Assembly: GCA_902770635.1 (NCBI GenBank)
Contig: CACXTX010000009.1
Span: forward strand, 1 to 60,155
Origin: an uncultured Prevotellaceae bacterium
Lineage (GTDB): Bacteria; Bacteroidota; Bacteroidia; Bacteroidales; Bacteroidaceae
Reading direction: 5' to 3'
DNA: 60,155 nucleotides
Positions 8,068 to 16,109 of this stretch are shown here, in pieces. The notes under the pieces were generated by a model that was not told the DNA's origin, did not search any database, and worked only from the letters and a program-made list of their open reading frames with translations. A program made the translations under genes and the position numbers. Position 1 is the stretch's first letter; the number at the start of each line of letters is the position of its first letter.

Positions 8068-8112
8068 TACGCATTAATCCCATTCAGTCAGCACGAACAG
8101 ACACTAACAAGG

Positions 8113-9096
8113 ATGAGAAGAGTATTATTCATTGCAATGATGATGATGGTTCAGATGGTGTCAGCACAGGATGAAACCATCGTTTTCACACCTCAGTGGA
8201 CGGCCCAGGCGCAGTTTGCTGGCTATTACGTTGCTGAGGCTAAGGGCTTTTATCGGGAGGCAGGCGTCAAGGTACGCATAGAGCATCCGTCGGTCACGCA
8301 GCCTGCCATGAGCCGCCTGCGCAAGAACGAATGTCAGGCTACCACGCTGCAACTGTGTCAGGCATTGGAGCTGATAGACGAAGGCTTCTCGCTGGTAAAC
8401 ATCCTGCAGACGTCGATGAACAATGCTATGGTTATTGTCTCTGCCAGCGACAAGGACCCGCTGACACAGAAGGGTGCCCGTGTGGGTGTGTGGAGTGTCG
8501 GCTTCGGCCAGTTAGCCATCTGCATGAGCATCAAGGACCATCTGGACTACCAGTGGGTGCGCTTTGCCCATAACGTCAACCTGTTTGCGGCTGGTGCTCT
8601 CGATGCCACGCTGGCCATGAGCTATAACGAGTATTACCAGCTGGTACAGGCGGGTGTCAAGATGACCGACAAGAACGTGTATCGCTTCTGTGACCACGGA
8701 TACAACGTGCAGGAGGACGGCGTCTATATGACCCGTGAATACTATGCCCAGCACCAGGAGCAGGCGCGCCGCTTCGCCCAGGCCAGCAAGAAAGGATGGG
8801 AGTGGGCCGTCAAACATCCCAAGGAGGCACTGGACATCGTGATGCGGTATGTCGATGAGAACCACATAGCCACCAACCGCGTGATGCAGCAGCTGATGCT
8901 CCAGGAGGTGCTTCGCCTGCAGGTGGACCGCGAGTCGAAGAAGCGCGAGTTCCGGTTGCGCCCCGACATGGTGAAGCTGGCCAGTCGCCTGATGGTGGAG
9001 AACCTCATGCTCAGCCGCGAAATAACGTATGACGAAATAGCCATGCCTCGAAACCCCAACACATCAAAGCACCATAACCCTAAGACCTCGAAATGA
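8113..9096 (+). CDS. Periplasmic NMT1/THI5-like substrate-binding protein
   Basis: The start was set at ATG 8113, after AAGG and downstream of the promoter. It gives a signal peptide MRRVLFIAMMMMVQMVSA cut before Q. The rest follows the NMT1/THI5 (ABC transporter SsuA-like) fold: TPQWTAQAQFAGYYVAEAKG near the N-terminus, then FYREAGVKVRI, MSYNEYYQL and a C-terminal helical region. Such proteins bind small aromatic or sulfonate-like ligands. No ABC permease or ATPase is nearby; instead its stop codon overlaps the start of a membrane phosphatase/kinase gene (ATGA). I infer that it delivers a ligand signal to the periplasmic domain of that sensor. The last residues (PRNPNTSKHHNPKTSK) look repeat-derived. 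Ligand unknown. Confidence 0.8.
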   Translation: MRRVLFIAMMMMVQMVSAQDETIVFTPQWTAQAQFAGYYVAEAKGFYREAGVKVRIEHPSVTQPAMSRLRKNECQATTLQLCQALELIDEGFSLVNILQTSMNNAMVIVSASDKDPLTQKGARVGVWSVGFGQLAICMSIKDHLDYQWVRFAHNVNLFAAGALDATLAMSYNEYYQLVQAGVKMTDKNVYRFCDHGYNVQEDGVYMTREYYAQHQEQARRFAQASKKGWEWAVKHPKEALDIVMRYVDENHIATNRVMQQLMLQEVLRLQVDRESKKREFRLRPDMVKLASRLMVENLMLSREITYDEIAMPRNPNTSKHHNPKTSK

Positions 9097-11456
9097 AAAC
9101 AATCATAGCCTATATCCGTCGCAAACTCTCCGTCAGGGTTAGCCTGTGGGTGGTGTTTTTCGCCACCGTTATCTTTATTGCTGCCCTCAGCTTCCTGTTC
9201 TACCAGGCCCGTGAAACCGTACGTCAGGAGGCCATCAGCCGTGCCACACAGATTCTCGACAAGACCTCTTTGCGCGTGGACAGTATCCTGAACCGTGTAG
9301 AGGTGGCTTCCAACATGGTGAAGTGGTTGGTGGAGCGCCATCCCGACAAGGCTGACTCGATGTTCGTGTACAGCCGCAGCATGCTGTTGAACAACCCTGA
9401 CTTCTACAACTGCTCCATCGCCTTCGAACCTGACTATTTCAAAGAGAAAGGCCGATACTTCTCGGCATACACCAAACACGTGGGCGATTCGCTCCGCACC
9501 ATACAGGGCGGCAGCGACAACTACCGGTATTTCTATGTGGACTGGTATCTGTTGCCCAAGCTGCTCGATCGTCCGTGCTGGACGGAGCCTTACTTTGACT
9601 TGGACGTGGCTACCAACACCAGCGAGATGGTGACCAGCTTCTGCCAGACCATCAAAGACGGACAGGGGCAGATGATAGGTGTCATCAACACCAGCCTTTC
9701 CATTACGTGGCTTTCACATACCATCTCTGCTGTCAAGCCCTATCCGCATTCCTACAGCATCATGATCGGCAGGGGCGGTACCTACTTCGTACATCCCGAC
9801 ACGACGAAAATAACCCGCCAGACGATCTTCACACAGACCATCCTTCAGCCTGACACGGCGATGACAGCCCTGGGCAAGGCCATGCAGCAGGGCAAGGAAG
9901 GCATGAAGTACATGAAGATAGACGGCACGGACTGTTACGTGTTCTACAAACCCCTGGGACATACGGGATGCTCGATGGCTATTGTCTGTCCCGAGAGCGA
10001 CATCTTCAGCGGCTTTGACCGTTTGCAACACACCATCATGATCATCGTGGTGGGTGGACTGCTGCTGATGCTCTTCTTCTTCATCCGCATCATTACCCGC
10101 GAGCTGAGGCCTCTCAGACAGTTGGCCCAAGGTGCCGAGACGATAGCCTCCGGTCAGTTTGATGCTGTGTTGCCCGACTTCAAACGCATTGACGAGATAG
10201 GACAGCTGACACAGTCCTTTGGAAACATGCAGCAGTCGCTGGTGAGATACATCGAGGAACTGAAGGACACCACTGCCCAGAAAGCATCGATAGAGAGCGA
10301 CCTGCGCATTGCCAGTGAGATACAGATGGGTATGCTGCCCGAGCACTTCCCCACACGGGAGGAACGCGACGACGTGCAGCTCTTTGCCTCGCTGACTCCT
10401 GCCAAGGAGGTAGGCGGCGACCTCTTCGACTTCTACTTCCGCGACGAGAAGCTTTTCTTCTGCATCGGCGACGTGTCGGGCAAGGGTGTGCCTGCCTCGC
10501 TCTTCATGGCGGTAACACGCTCTACCTTCCGCACCGTGTCGGCTCACGAGTCGATGCCCGACCGCATCGTGACTACGATGAACAAGACGATAGCCGACAT
10601 GAACAAACGAAACATGTTCGTCACCCTCTTTGTCGGAGTCCTCGACCTGCCAACAGGTCGCCTGTACTACAGTAATGCCGGACACGATGCTCCGCTGCTG
10701 GTAGGTGCCGGTGTCGGCGAACTGCCCTGCGACTCGAACATCCCCGTCGGCTTTATGCCCCAATGGCAGTACACGCTGCAGGAGATTACCATTTTCACGG
10801 GAACCACCATCCTGCTCTTCACCGACGGTCTGACAGAGGCGATGGATTCCGATTATGCCCAGTTCAGTATGGAGCGCGTCAACGACGTGGCTATAGCAGC
10901 CCTCGAGAATCAGCAACGCGAGCCACGCCAGCTCATAGAGCAGATGACCAAGGCTGTCCACCGCTTCGTGGGCGATGCCGAGCAGAGCGACGACCTGACC
11001 ATGATGGCCGTACAATACATCAAGGAGCAGAGCCATGTGCTGATGCGTAAGAACATCGTGCTGCGCTGCGACACTCAGGAGTTGCCACGGTTGACGGCCT
11101 TTACCGAAGAGGTATGTGAGGCTGTGGGGCTGTCGCCCGAAGTGGCTGCCCAGATAAGAGTGGCTATCGAGGAGGGTGTGGTGAACGTGATGTACTATGC
11201 CTATCCCGCTGGCAAACAGGGCGATGTGACGATAGAGGCCGCCTCGAACGAGACGCGCCTGAAGTTTACCATCATTGACAGTGGCAAGCCCTTCGACCCT
11301 ACTGTCTATGCGCCTGTCGATACCACGCTGTCTGCCATGGAACGGAAAGTTGGCGGACTGGGCATCCACATCATGCGCCAGAATATGGATTCAATGAACT
11401 ACGAGCGCATTGACAACCTCAATGTGCTGACGCTGAGAAAGAAGATTAAAGATTAA
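9093..11456 (+). CDS. Membrane sensor with HAMP, SpoIIE-type PP2C phosphatase and RsbW-like kinase domain
   Basis: A 787-residue fusion. Residues 17-38 and about 313-335 are membrane segments enclosing a periplasmic region of about 275 residues, probably double-CACHE. HAMP follows (about 335-390, ELRPLRQLAQGAE...IDEIGQLTQSF). The PP2C/SpoIIE domain shows its metal-binding acids: GGDLFDF (Asp443), GDVSGKG (Asp460), FTDGLTEA (Asp578) and SDDLTMM (Asp633-634). The C-terminal 135 residues are a GHKL ATPase of the anti-sigma kinase type, with N-box AIEEGVVNVMYYAY (Asn698), DSGKPFDP and GGLGIHI. Phosphatase and kinase for one STAS substrate thus lie in one chain. The gene overlaps the binding protein by 4 bp and is followed 13 bp later by the STAS gene. 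The regulated output is not in the window. Confidence 0.9.
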   Translation: MKTIIAYIRRKLSVRVSLWVVFFATVIFIAALSFLFYQARETVRQEAISRATQILDKTSLRVDSILNRVEVASNMVKWLVERHPDKADSMFVYSRSMLLNNPDFYNCSIAFEPDYFKEKGRYFSAYTKHVGDSLRTIQGGSDNYRYFYVDWYLLPKLLDRPCWTEPYFDLDVATNTSEMVTSFCQTIKDGQGQMIGVINTSLSITWLSHTISAVKPYPHSYSIMIGRGGTYFVHPDTTKITRQTIFTQTILQPDTAMTALGKAMQQGKEGMKYMKIDGTDCYVFYKPLGHTGCSMAIVCPESDIFSGFDRLQHTIMIIVVGGLLLMLFFFIRIITRELRPLRQLAQGAETIASGQFDAVLPDFKRIDEIGQLTQSFGNMQQSLVRYIEELKDTTAQKASIESDLRIASEIQMGMLPEHFPTREERDDVQLFASLTPAKEVGGDLFDFYFRDEKLFFCIGDVSGKGVPASLFMAVTRSTFRTVSAHESMPDRIVTTMNKTIADMNKRNMFVTLFVGVLDLPTGRLYYSNAGHDAPLLVGAGVGELPCDSNIPVGFMPQWQYTLQEITIFTGTTILLFTDGLTEAMDSDYAQFSMERVNDVAIAALENQQREPRQLIEQMTKAVHRFVGDAEQSDDLTMMAVQYIKEQSHVLMRKNIVLRCDTQELPRLTAFTEEVCEAVGLSPEVAAQIRVAIEEGVVNVMYYAYPAGKQGDVTIEAASNETRLKFTIIDSGKPFDPTVYAPVDTTLSAMERKVGGLGIHIMRQNMDSMNYERIDNLNVLTLRKKIKD

Positions 11457-11469
11457 AAGATATAATATA

Positions 11470-11772
11470 ATGAACGTAACTATTCAAGAACAGAACGACA
11501 ACATAGTTGCCATTTTGGAAGGCAGTCTGGACACGGCTGCTTCCGTAGAAACCGAAAAGGCTATGAGCCCACTTAAAGACGTAGAGGGAAAGGATATCAT
11601 CCTCGACTGTACTGAACTGGAATATATCTCGTCAGCTGGTCTGCGTATCTTCCTCGTCATTCTTCAGAATGCCCAGGAAAAAGGTGGACACGTGTACGTC
11701 AAGGGAATCACCGAAAACGTCCGTTCCATCTTCGCCATCACGGGCTTTCATAACCTTTTCGAATTTATCTGA
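11470..11772 (+). CDS. STAS-domain anti-sigma factor antagonist (SpoIIAA/RsbV type)
   Basis: A single 100-residue STAS domain, the usual length for SpoIIAA/RsbV. The conserved phosphorylation loop reads YISSAGLRIFL, with Ser54/Ser55 as the candidate phospho-site. It is the last gene of the operon and the expected substrate of the phosphatase and kinase domains encoded just upstream. In known partner switching, the dephosphorylated form binds the anti-sigma kinase and releases a sigma factor or other effector. No sigma factor, diguanylate cyclase or other obvious target follows; the next gene is convergent, with a 5-bp gap. Confidence 0.9.
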   Translation: MNVTIQEQNDNIVAILEGSLDTAASVETEKAMSPLKDVEGKDIILDCTELEYISSAGLRIFLVILQNAQEKGGHVYVKGITENVRSIFAITGFHNLFEFI

Positions 11773-11777
11773 ACCGA

Positions 11778-12656
11778 TTAACCCAGCAAGTTAGCGGGAA
11801 GTGTCGGCATGGCACCGTTCTGGGTGCAAACGTATGCTGACACTTCTACGGCTATGCGGTGTGCTTCCTCCATGGGCTTGCCGTTCAGGATAGAGGCACA
11901 GAAGGAACCCGTGAAGGAGTCGCCTGCACCTACCGTGTCGGCTACCGTCACCTTAGGCGTATCCTGGAACGAGGTCAGGCCTGGTGCAAAGACATACGAG
12001 CCATTGGTGCCGCAAGTCAGTACGAGCAACTTCAAATCGTATTCTGCCAGCATCTTCTCGCAAATGCCACGCATATCCAGGTCATCGTAGCCATACATAC
12101 GCTTGATGACGATAAGTTCTTCGTCGTTAATCTTCAGGATGTTGCAACGCTTCAGCGATTCCTCTATCACATTCTTTGAATAGAACTGCTGACGCAGGTT
12201 GATATCGAAGATTTTCAGGCAGTCCTCGGGGGTGTCATCCAAGAACTGGCGGATGGTAGCCCACGACACGACGTTACGCTGTGCCAGAGAGCCGAAGCAG
12301 ACGGCGCGGCAGTTCTTGGCAATATCTGCAATCTCCGGGGTATAGGGAATGTTGTCCCATGCCACGTTCTCCTTAATCTCATAGGCGGGGATTCCTTCTC
12401 CCGAGAGTGTTACCTGTACCGTACCCGTAGGATATTTCACCCTGGGCATCACGTAGTTCAGTCCATGTTCTTTGAGTGCTTCTATCGTCTCGTCGGCTAA
12501 TTTGTCTTCACCCAAGGCACTGATAGCCAGGGTGTTGAGTCCAAACTGTCCGGCATGATAGGCAAAGTTTGCCGGCGCACCACCAAGTTTCTTTCCTTCG
12601 GGAAGTACATCCCATAATGCCTCACCGAGGCCTACTACATAACGTTTGTTAGCCAT
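11778..12656 (-). CDS. Fructokinase (PfkB family)
   Basis: A 292-residue PfkB/ribokinase-fold sugar kinase. The two family signatures are present: GGAPANFAYHAG near residue 25, and DTVGAGDSFTGSF near residue 240 with the catalytic Asp in GAGD. The early Gly-Gly-Ala-Pro-Ala-Asn pattern is that of bacterial fructokinases, which convert fructose to fructose 6-phosphate with ATP. It is the last gene of a minus-strand run behind the MFS transporter (29-bp gap) and a GH32 enzyme, which fits phosphorylation of imported fructose. It probably shares the GH32 promoter at 15611. Confidence 0.9.
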   Translation of the reverse strand: MANKRYVVGLGEALWDVLPEGKKLGGAPANFAYHAGQFGLNTLAISALGEDKLADETIEALKEHGLNYVMPRVKYPTGTVQVTLSGEGIPAYEIKENVAWDNIPYTPEIADIAKNCRAVCFGSLAQRNVVSWATIRQFLDDTPEDCLKIFDINLRQQFYSKNVIEESLKRCNILKINDEELIVIKRMYGYDDLDMRGICEKMLAEYDLKLLVLTCGTNGSYVFAPGLTSFQDTPKVTVADTVGAGDSFTGSFCASILNGKPMEEAHRIAVEVSAYVCTQNGAMPTLPANLLG

Positions 12657-12685
12657 AATATTTATTTATCTTTATTGATTAATCT

Positions 12686-13846
12686 TTAATGTTTTACTTT
12701 CGGAATATACATGAAGAGATAGATCACACCGACAGCCATGACGGCTACGGCACCGGCCTGTCCCATTTCGTCACTGCAGAATCCCATGATCAGTGGGAAT
12801 ACCGTACCACCGAACAAGCCCATAATCATGAGGCCCGAAACCTCGTTTTGCTTGTCGGGCACAGAGAGCAGCGCCTCCGAGAAGGCCATCGAGAAGATGT
12901 TAGAGTTGCCATAGCCTACCAGTGCAATTGCAATATAGAGTACGGTCTTTGTCTCTCCGCTGAACATCAGCACCATGCTGGCAGCCATCAGGATAACGCT
13001 GATGATAAAGAACCAGCGTGTCTTCATGATACGGAGGAAGAACGAACCTGTCAGCGCACCGATGGTACGGAAGATGAAATAGAGCGAGGTGGCAAAGGCT
13101 GCCTCGTTGAGCGTCATGCCCACACGTTCCATCAACAGCTTCGGGGCGGTGGTGTTGGTACCTACGTCAATGCCCACATGGCACATAATAGCCAGGAATG
13201 ACAACAGTACGATGGGCTTGCCCAACAGGCGCAGGCAGTCCATGAACGACGACGACTTGCCTTCGCTCATCTCCTCGTGGATGGGGGTGAACCATAACAG
13301 CAAGGCGGCCAGTACACCTACGATGAAATAAATCATGAAGAGCACACGCCAGTCGTAGCCGAACGAGGGGATGACCTGGGTGGCTCCCCACATAGCCAGA
13401 TAGGGGGCCAGGAAAGAGGCGATAGCCTTGACAAACTGTCCGAAGGTCAGCGTAGAGGCCAGGTTCTTATCGCCGATAATCAACATGGCCAGCGGATTGA
13501 TGCTGGTCTGCATCAGGGCATTGCCGATGCCTAACAGCGAGAAGGCAGCCAGCATGATGCCGAAGGAGTGACCGAAGAGCGGTATCATCAGCGATACCAC
13601 CGTTACTACGAGTGACAGCAGTACGGTGTTCTTGCGGCCTATCTTGTTCATCAGCATACCCGTAGGAACGCTGAAGATGAGGAACCAGAAGAATACCAGC
13701 GAGGGGAAGATGTTAGCTACTGAGTCGGTCAGACCTAAGTCTTCCTTCACATAATTGGAGGCGATGCCCACCAGGTCCACGAAGCCCATGCAGAAGAAGC
13801 AGAGCATCACGGGAATCAGATAAATCGATTTGTTTTGATTACCCAT
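12686..13846 (-). CDS. MFS sugar transporter (FucP/GluP-like), probable fructose importer
   Basis: A 386-residue integral membrane protein with about 12 hydrophobic segments. The sequence between helices 2 and 3 (GMLMNKIGRKNTVLL) is the MFS motif A, and NALMQTSINPLAML matches the FucP/GluP subfamily of sugar-proton symporters. It lies between the GH32 enzyme and fructokinase, which suggests that it carries fructose released in the periplasm across the inner membrane. The Bacteroides thetaiotaomicron fructan locus also contains a fructose MFS transporter. The spacer before it (13850-13900) is a heptamer repeat array with no promoter visible, so co-transcription with the GH32 gene is likely. 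Confidence 0.85.
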   Translation of the reverse strand: MGNQNKSIYLIPVMLCFFCMGFVDLVGIASNYVKEDLGLTDSVANIFPSLVFFWFLIFSVPTGMLMNKIGRKNTVLLSLVVTVVSLMIPLFGHSFGIMLAAFSLLGIGNALMQTSINPLAMLIIGDKNLASTLTFGQFVKAIASFLAPYLAMWGATQVIPSFGYDWRVLFMIYFIVGVLAALLLWFTPIHEEMSEGKSSSFMDCLRLLGKPIVLLSFLAIMCHVGIDVGTNTTAPKLLMERVGMTLNEAAFATSLYFIFRTIGALTGSFFLRIMKTRWFFIISVILMAASMVLMFSGETKTVLYIAIALVGYGNSNIFSMAFSEALLSVPDKQNEVSGLMIMGLFGGTVFPLIMGFCSDEMGQAGAVAVMAVGVIYLFMYIPKVKH

Positions 13847-13849
13847 AAT

Positions 13850-13900
13850 ATTTAATTTTCAATTTTCAATTATCAATTATCAATTCTCAATTCTCAATTT
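13850..13900. repeat. Heptamer array, TCAATTN type
   Basis: Repeats of TCAATTT, TCAATTA and TCAATTC fill the gap between two genes. The last codons of the GH32 gene (Ile-Glu-Asn-stop) lie inside the array, so the repeat supplies its stop codon. Confidence 0.75.
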
Positions 13901-15575
13901 GATAGATTGTGGCTTTTCCTCCCTTTACCTGCAACTTGTTATAGGGCACGCTGGGGAATACCAGGTTGGTCATAGCCATCTTGCCATCGGTGTCGAACAC
14001 CTCGATGCTGCAGCGGTCTATGAAGATGCGCAGCTGTTTAATGACGCCATGCGTAGGAGCCACCGTCGTGCAGGGGAATGCCTCACTGAAACCCACGTCG
14101 CCGCTCTTCGTGCGGTCCATCGTGAATGTCTGCTGTGAGGCATCGTACTTCATCACTACCTGCTCGCCCTTGTCGTTCGAGAGGATGATCTCTGCCTGGC
14201 TCTTCATGTCAACCACAATCTCGCAGGCCTCTGTAGGCTTCTTCACCTTGGCACCACGGAGTGCCAGCATCTCCTTCGAAGGCACTACGCTGACGTAGGT
14301 CTCCTCGCCGGCACGGAACAGTCCGAGGTCGCGGGGGATGGAGTTGGCAGAGCGGAACTGCTTGGTGGGCACCTGGTTGGCATACTGCCAGTTGGACATC
14401 CATGCTAGCACGACATGGCGGTTCTCGGGTGCGTTATAGAACGATACGGTGGCATAGTGGTCCTTGCCATAGTCGAGCCATTTCGTCACCTTCGGCATCG
14501 ACTCGCAGGTGAACTTATGACCATCGAACTGGCCTACGAAATACTGGGTGGCACTTCCGCCGAAGGGACCTCCGGGGTTGATATTACAGATCAGCACCCA
14601 ATTTCTCATTCCTAATTTCTCATTTCTAATTTCGAACAGATCTGGGCATTCCCATACACCGCCGTGATTGCCATACTCCTTGCCGAAGGAACTCTCGTAT
14701 TTCCACTCCTTCAGGTCTTTCGACGAATAGATGCGCATCTCCTGTCCGGCAGCCAGAATCAGGTTCCATGCCTTGATGTCCTCGTTCCAGAACGGACGTG
14801 GGTCGCGGAAGTCTGCCACATCACTGGTGGTCAGCACGGGATTGCCGGCATATTTCTGGAAAGTGCGTCCGCCGTCCTTCGAGAAGGCCAGCGACTGTGT
14901 CTGGTGATGACCTGCCGAGGTGTACATGGCTACCACCTCGTCGCCCTTGATGACGCACGAGCCGCTGAAGATGCTACCCAGCCAGTCGGCCTCGATAGCT
15001 GTGGGCTGTGCCTCCCAATGTATAAGGTCGCGCGAGGTAGAGTGTCCCCACGTCATGTTCTCCCACTGCGATCCGTAGGGGTTCCACTGGTAGTAGAGGT
15101 GCCACACACCATCTTGATAGAACATACCATTTGGGTCATTCATCCATCCGTACTGCGGGGTATGGTGGTAGATGGGACGGAAGTGTTCGCGGTTGGTGGT
15201 GTCGAATTTGGCGGCATACTTCATCTCGCGCCAGCAAACAAACTCACCCACGGCACCCTTCTGACGACGGTCGCCATGAAACTCGATGTCCAGGAGCTTG
15301 GCACCCTTCAGGTCCAGTGGCACATAATAATCGACGCGGTCGATGGCCAGCTTCACGTTCAGCCGTTTCATCATGTCGTTGTCGCCATTCAGCACGGCAA
15401 TGGCTGCAATTTCTTCCGTCTCCTGTACGGGCAGCAGCAGATAGTTCTCGCCCTGCTTCACTTTCAGCATGGCATGCTTGTCACCCAGCACGGTGTACTT
15501 CACCTGTGCCGTTGCTCCCATGAGCATCGTCACTGCTGCCATCATTGTCAATAACAGTTTCTTCATTGTTGTCAT
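13887..15575 (-). CDS. Periplasmic GH32 fructan hydrolase (levanase/inulinase type)
   Basis: The start at 15575 gives a signal peptide (MTTMKKLLLTMMAAVTMLMG, cut after ATA); a longer reading upstream would run through the promoter. The product has 562 residues. After an extra N-terminal domain (about 25-130), the GH32 five-bladed propeller carries all three acids: WMNDPNG (nucleophile Asp147), FRDP (Asp258) and WECPD (acid/base Glu309). The C-terminal beta-sandwich contains CSIEVF. Expected activity is release of fructose from beta-2,6 or beta-2,1 fructans. No lipobox is seen, so it is likely periplasmic. Residues 316-325 (IRNEKLGMRN) are encoded by a heptamer array that looks inserted. Expression is probably driven by the promoter at 15611 and the inverted repeat at 15665. 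Confidence 0.93.
   Translation of the reverse strand: MTTMKKLLLTMMAAVTMLMGATAQVKYTVLGDKHAMLKVKQGENYLLLPVQETEEIAAIAVLNGDNDMMKRLNVKLAIDRVDYYVPLDLKGAKLLDIEFHGDRRQKGAVGEFVCWREMKYAAKFDTTNREHFRPIYHHTPQYGWMNDPNGMFYQDGVWHLYYQWNPYGSQWENMTWGHSTSRDLIHWEAQPTAIEADWLGSIFSGSCVIKGDEVVAMYTSAGHHQTQSLAFSKDGGRTFQKYAGNPVLTTSDVADFRDPRPFWNEDIKAWNLILAAGQEMRIYSSKDLKEWKYESSFGKEYGNHGGVWECPDLFEIRNEKLGMRNWVLICNINPGGPFGGSATQYFVGQFDGHKFTCESMPKVTKWLDYGKDHYATVSFYNAPENRHVVLAWMSNWQYANQVPTKQFRSANSIPRDLGLFRAGEETYVSVVPSKEMLALRGAKVKKPTEACEIVVDMKSQAEIILSNDKGEQVVMKYDASQQTFTMDRTKSGDVGFSEAFPCTTVAPTHGVIKQLRIFIDRCSIEVFDTDGKMAMTNLVFPSVPYNKLQVKGGKATIYQIEN
14600..14632. repeat. Heptamer array inside the GH32 coding region
   Basis: On the coding strand the units AATTAGA, AATGAGA, AATTAGG and AATGAGA follow each other. 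The same units fill gaps at 53612, 56727, 58419 and 58777. The array is in frame and encodes a loop just after the WECPD motif. Confidence 0.8.
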
Positions 15576-15610
15576 GTTTTTAGTTATAATTATTTTGAAT
15601 GATTTTGCTG

Positions 15611-15618
15611 CAAAGTTA
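15611..15618 (-). promoter_or_regulatory. -7 promoter core of the GH32-transporter-fructokinase unit
   Basis: The minus strand reads TAACTTTG, followed by CAGCAAAATC. The susC promoter at 25247 has the same context (TACCTTTG, then CAGCGAAAATC). No TTTG is found 19 bp upstream, which suits a promoter that depends on an activator. The inverted repeat at 15665 begins its core exactly 52 bp upstream. Confidence 0.75.
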
Positions 15619-15664
15619 TCTTTTTTCCCCATTTCATCCTATAACTTATGATACAAAAACTAAT

Positions 15665-15709
15665 AAAAAACGTTCATTGCAACAAATTTACCTGCAATGA
15701 ACGTTTTTT
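15665..15709. promoter_or_regulatory. Operator candidate 3: 16-bp perfect inverted repeat
   Basis: AAAAAACGTTCATTGC (15665-15680) pairs with GCAATGAACGTTTTTT (15694-15709) around AACAAATTTACCT. The core CGTTCA(A/T)TGCAACAAA is shared with 16019 and 25301, and the distance from core to promoter is the same in all three. It could also fold as a terminator in RNA. Confidence 0.7.
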
Positions 15710-15796
15710 TTGTAAAAGCAACATTGTTATAGTCTAAGGGAACAAAACTTCGACTGAAAGGTGTCATGCTGGACAATTACCTCGTGCATAGGGTAT

Positions 15797-15958
15797 TGAA
15801 AAGAGAATGAGGATGTGCCTCCACACATCCTCATTCTTCTTTTCTGAAAACAAAATACCTAACGTAAACTATAACCACTACTAACTTTAAAAACTACTAA
15901 CTATAAAACTACTAACTAACTAAAACAATCTCTTAACACGAAGCACACAATCTTTTAT
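15797..15958 (-). ncRNA. Candidate small RNA of the fructan locus (about 160 nt)
   Basis: A TAnnTTTG core at 15965-15972 with the shared inverted repeat 52 bp upstream points into a stretch with no ORF. About 120 bp later a 14-bp stem (15804-15837) followed by TCTTTTC could end the transcript. The interior has repeated TTAGTTAG/TAGTAGTT units. The alternative is a long first leader of the GH32 gene. No transcript evidence is available. Confidence 0.4.
15804..15837 (-). terminator. Hairpin with 14-bp stem
   Basis: AGAATGAGGATGTG (15804-15817) pairs with CACATCCTCATTCT (15824-15837) around six bases. On the minus strand TCTTTTC follows, a weak U tract. It lies between the second and third operator-promoter pairs. 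Confidence 0.5.
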
Positions 15959-15964
15959 CTGATG

Positions 15965-15972
15965 CAAAAGTA
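15965..15972 (-). promoter_or_regulatory. -7 promoter core facing a gene-free stretch
   Basis: The minus strand reads TACTTTTG, a TAnnTTTG match. It lies 52 bp from the core of the inverted repeat at 16019, the same distance as at the susC and GH32 promoters. Confidence 0.55.
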
Positions 15973-16018
15973 GTTAGAAAATGAGAAGAATACTATAAGT
16001 TATCGTTCTTAGATTAAG

Positions 16019-16063
16019 AAAAATCGTTCAATGCAACAAAAATGCTAGCATTGAACGATTTTT
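16019..16063. promoter_or_regulatory. Operator candidate 2: 16-bp perfect inverted repeat
   Basis: AAAAATCGTTCAATGC (16019-16034) pairs with GCATTGAACGATTTTT (16048-16063). The arms are identical to those at 25301-25346; only the 13-base middle differs. It lies 46 bp beyond the stop of the secreted binding-protein gene, so it may also serve as that gene's terminator. Confidence 0.65.
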
Positions 16064-16109
16064 TAAAGTCGCGATATGTATTACCTCTTTCTACTAACCA
16101 GTAGATGTA

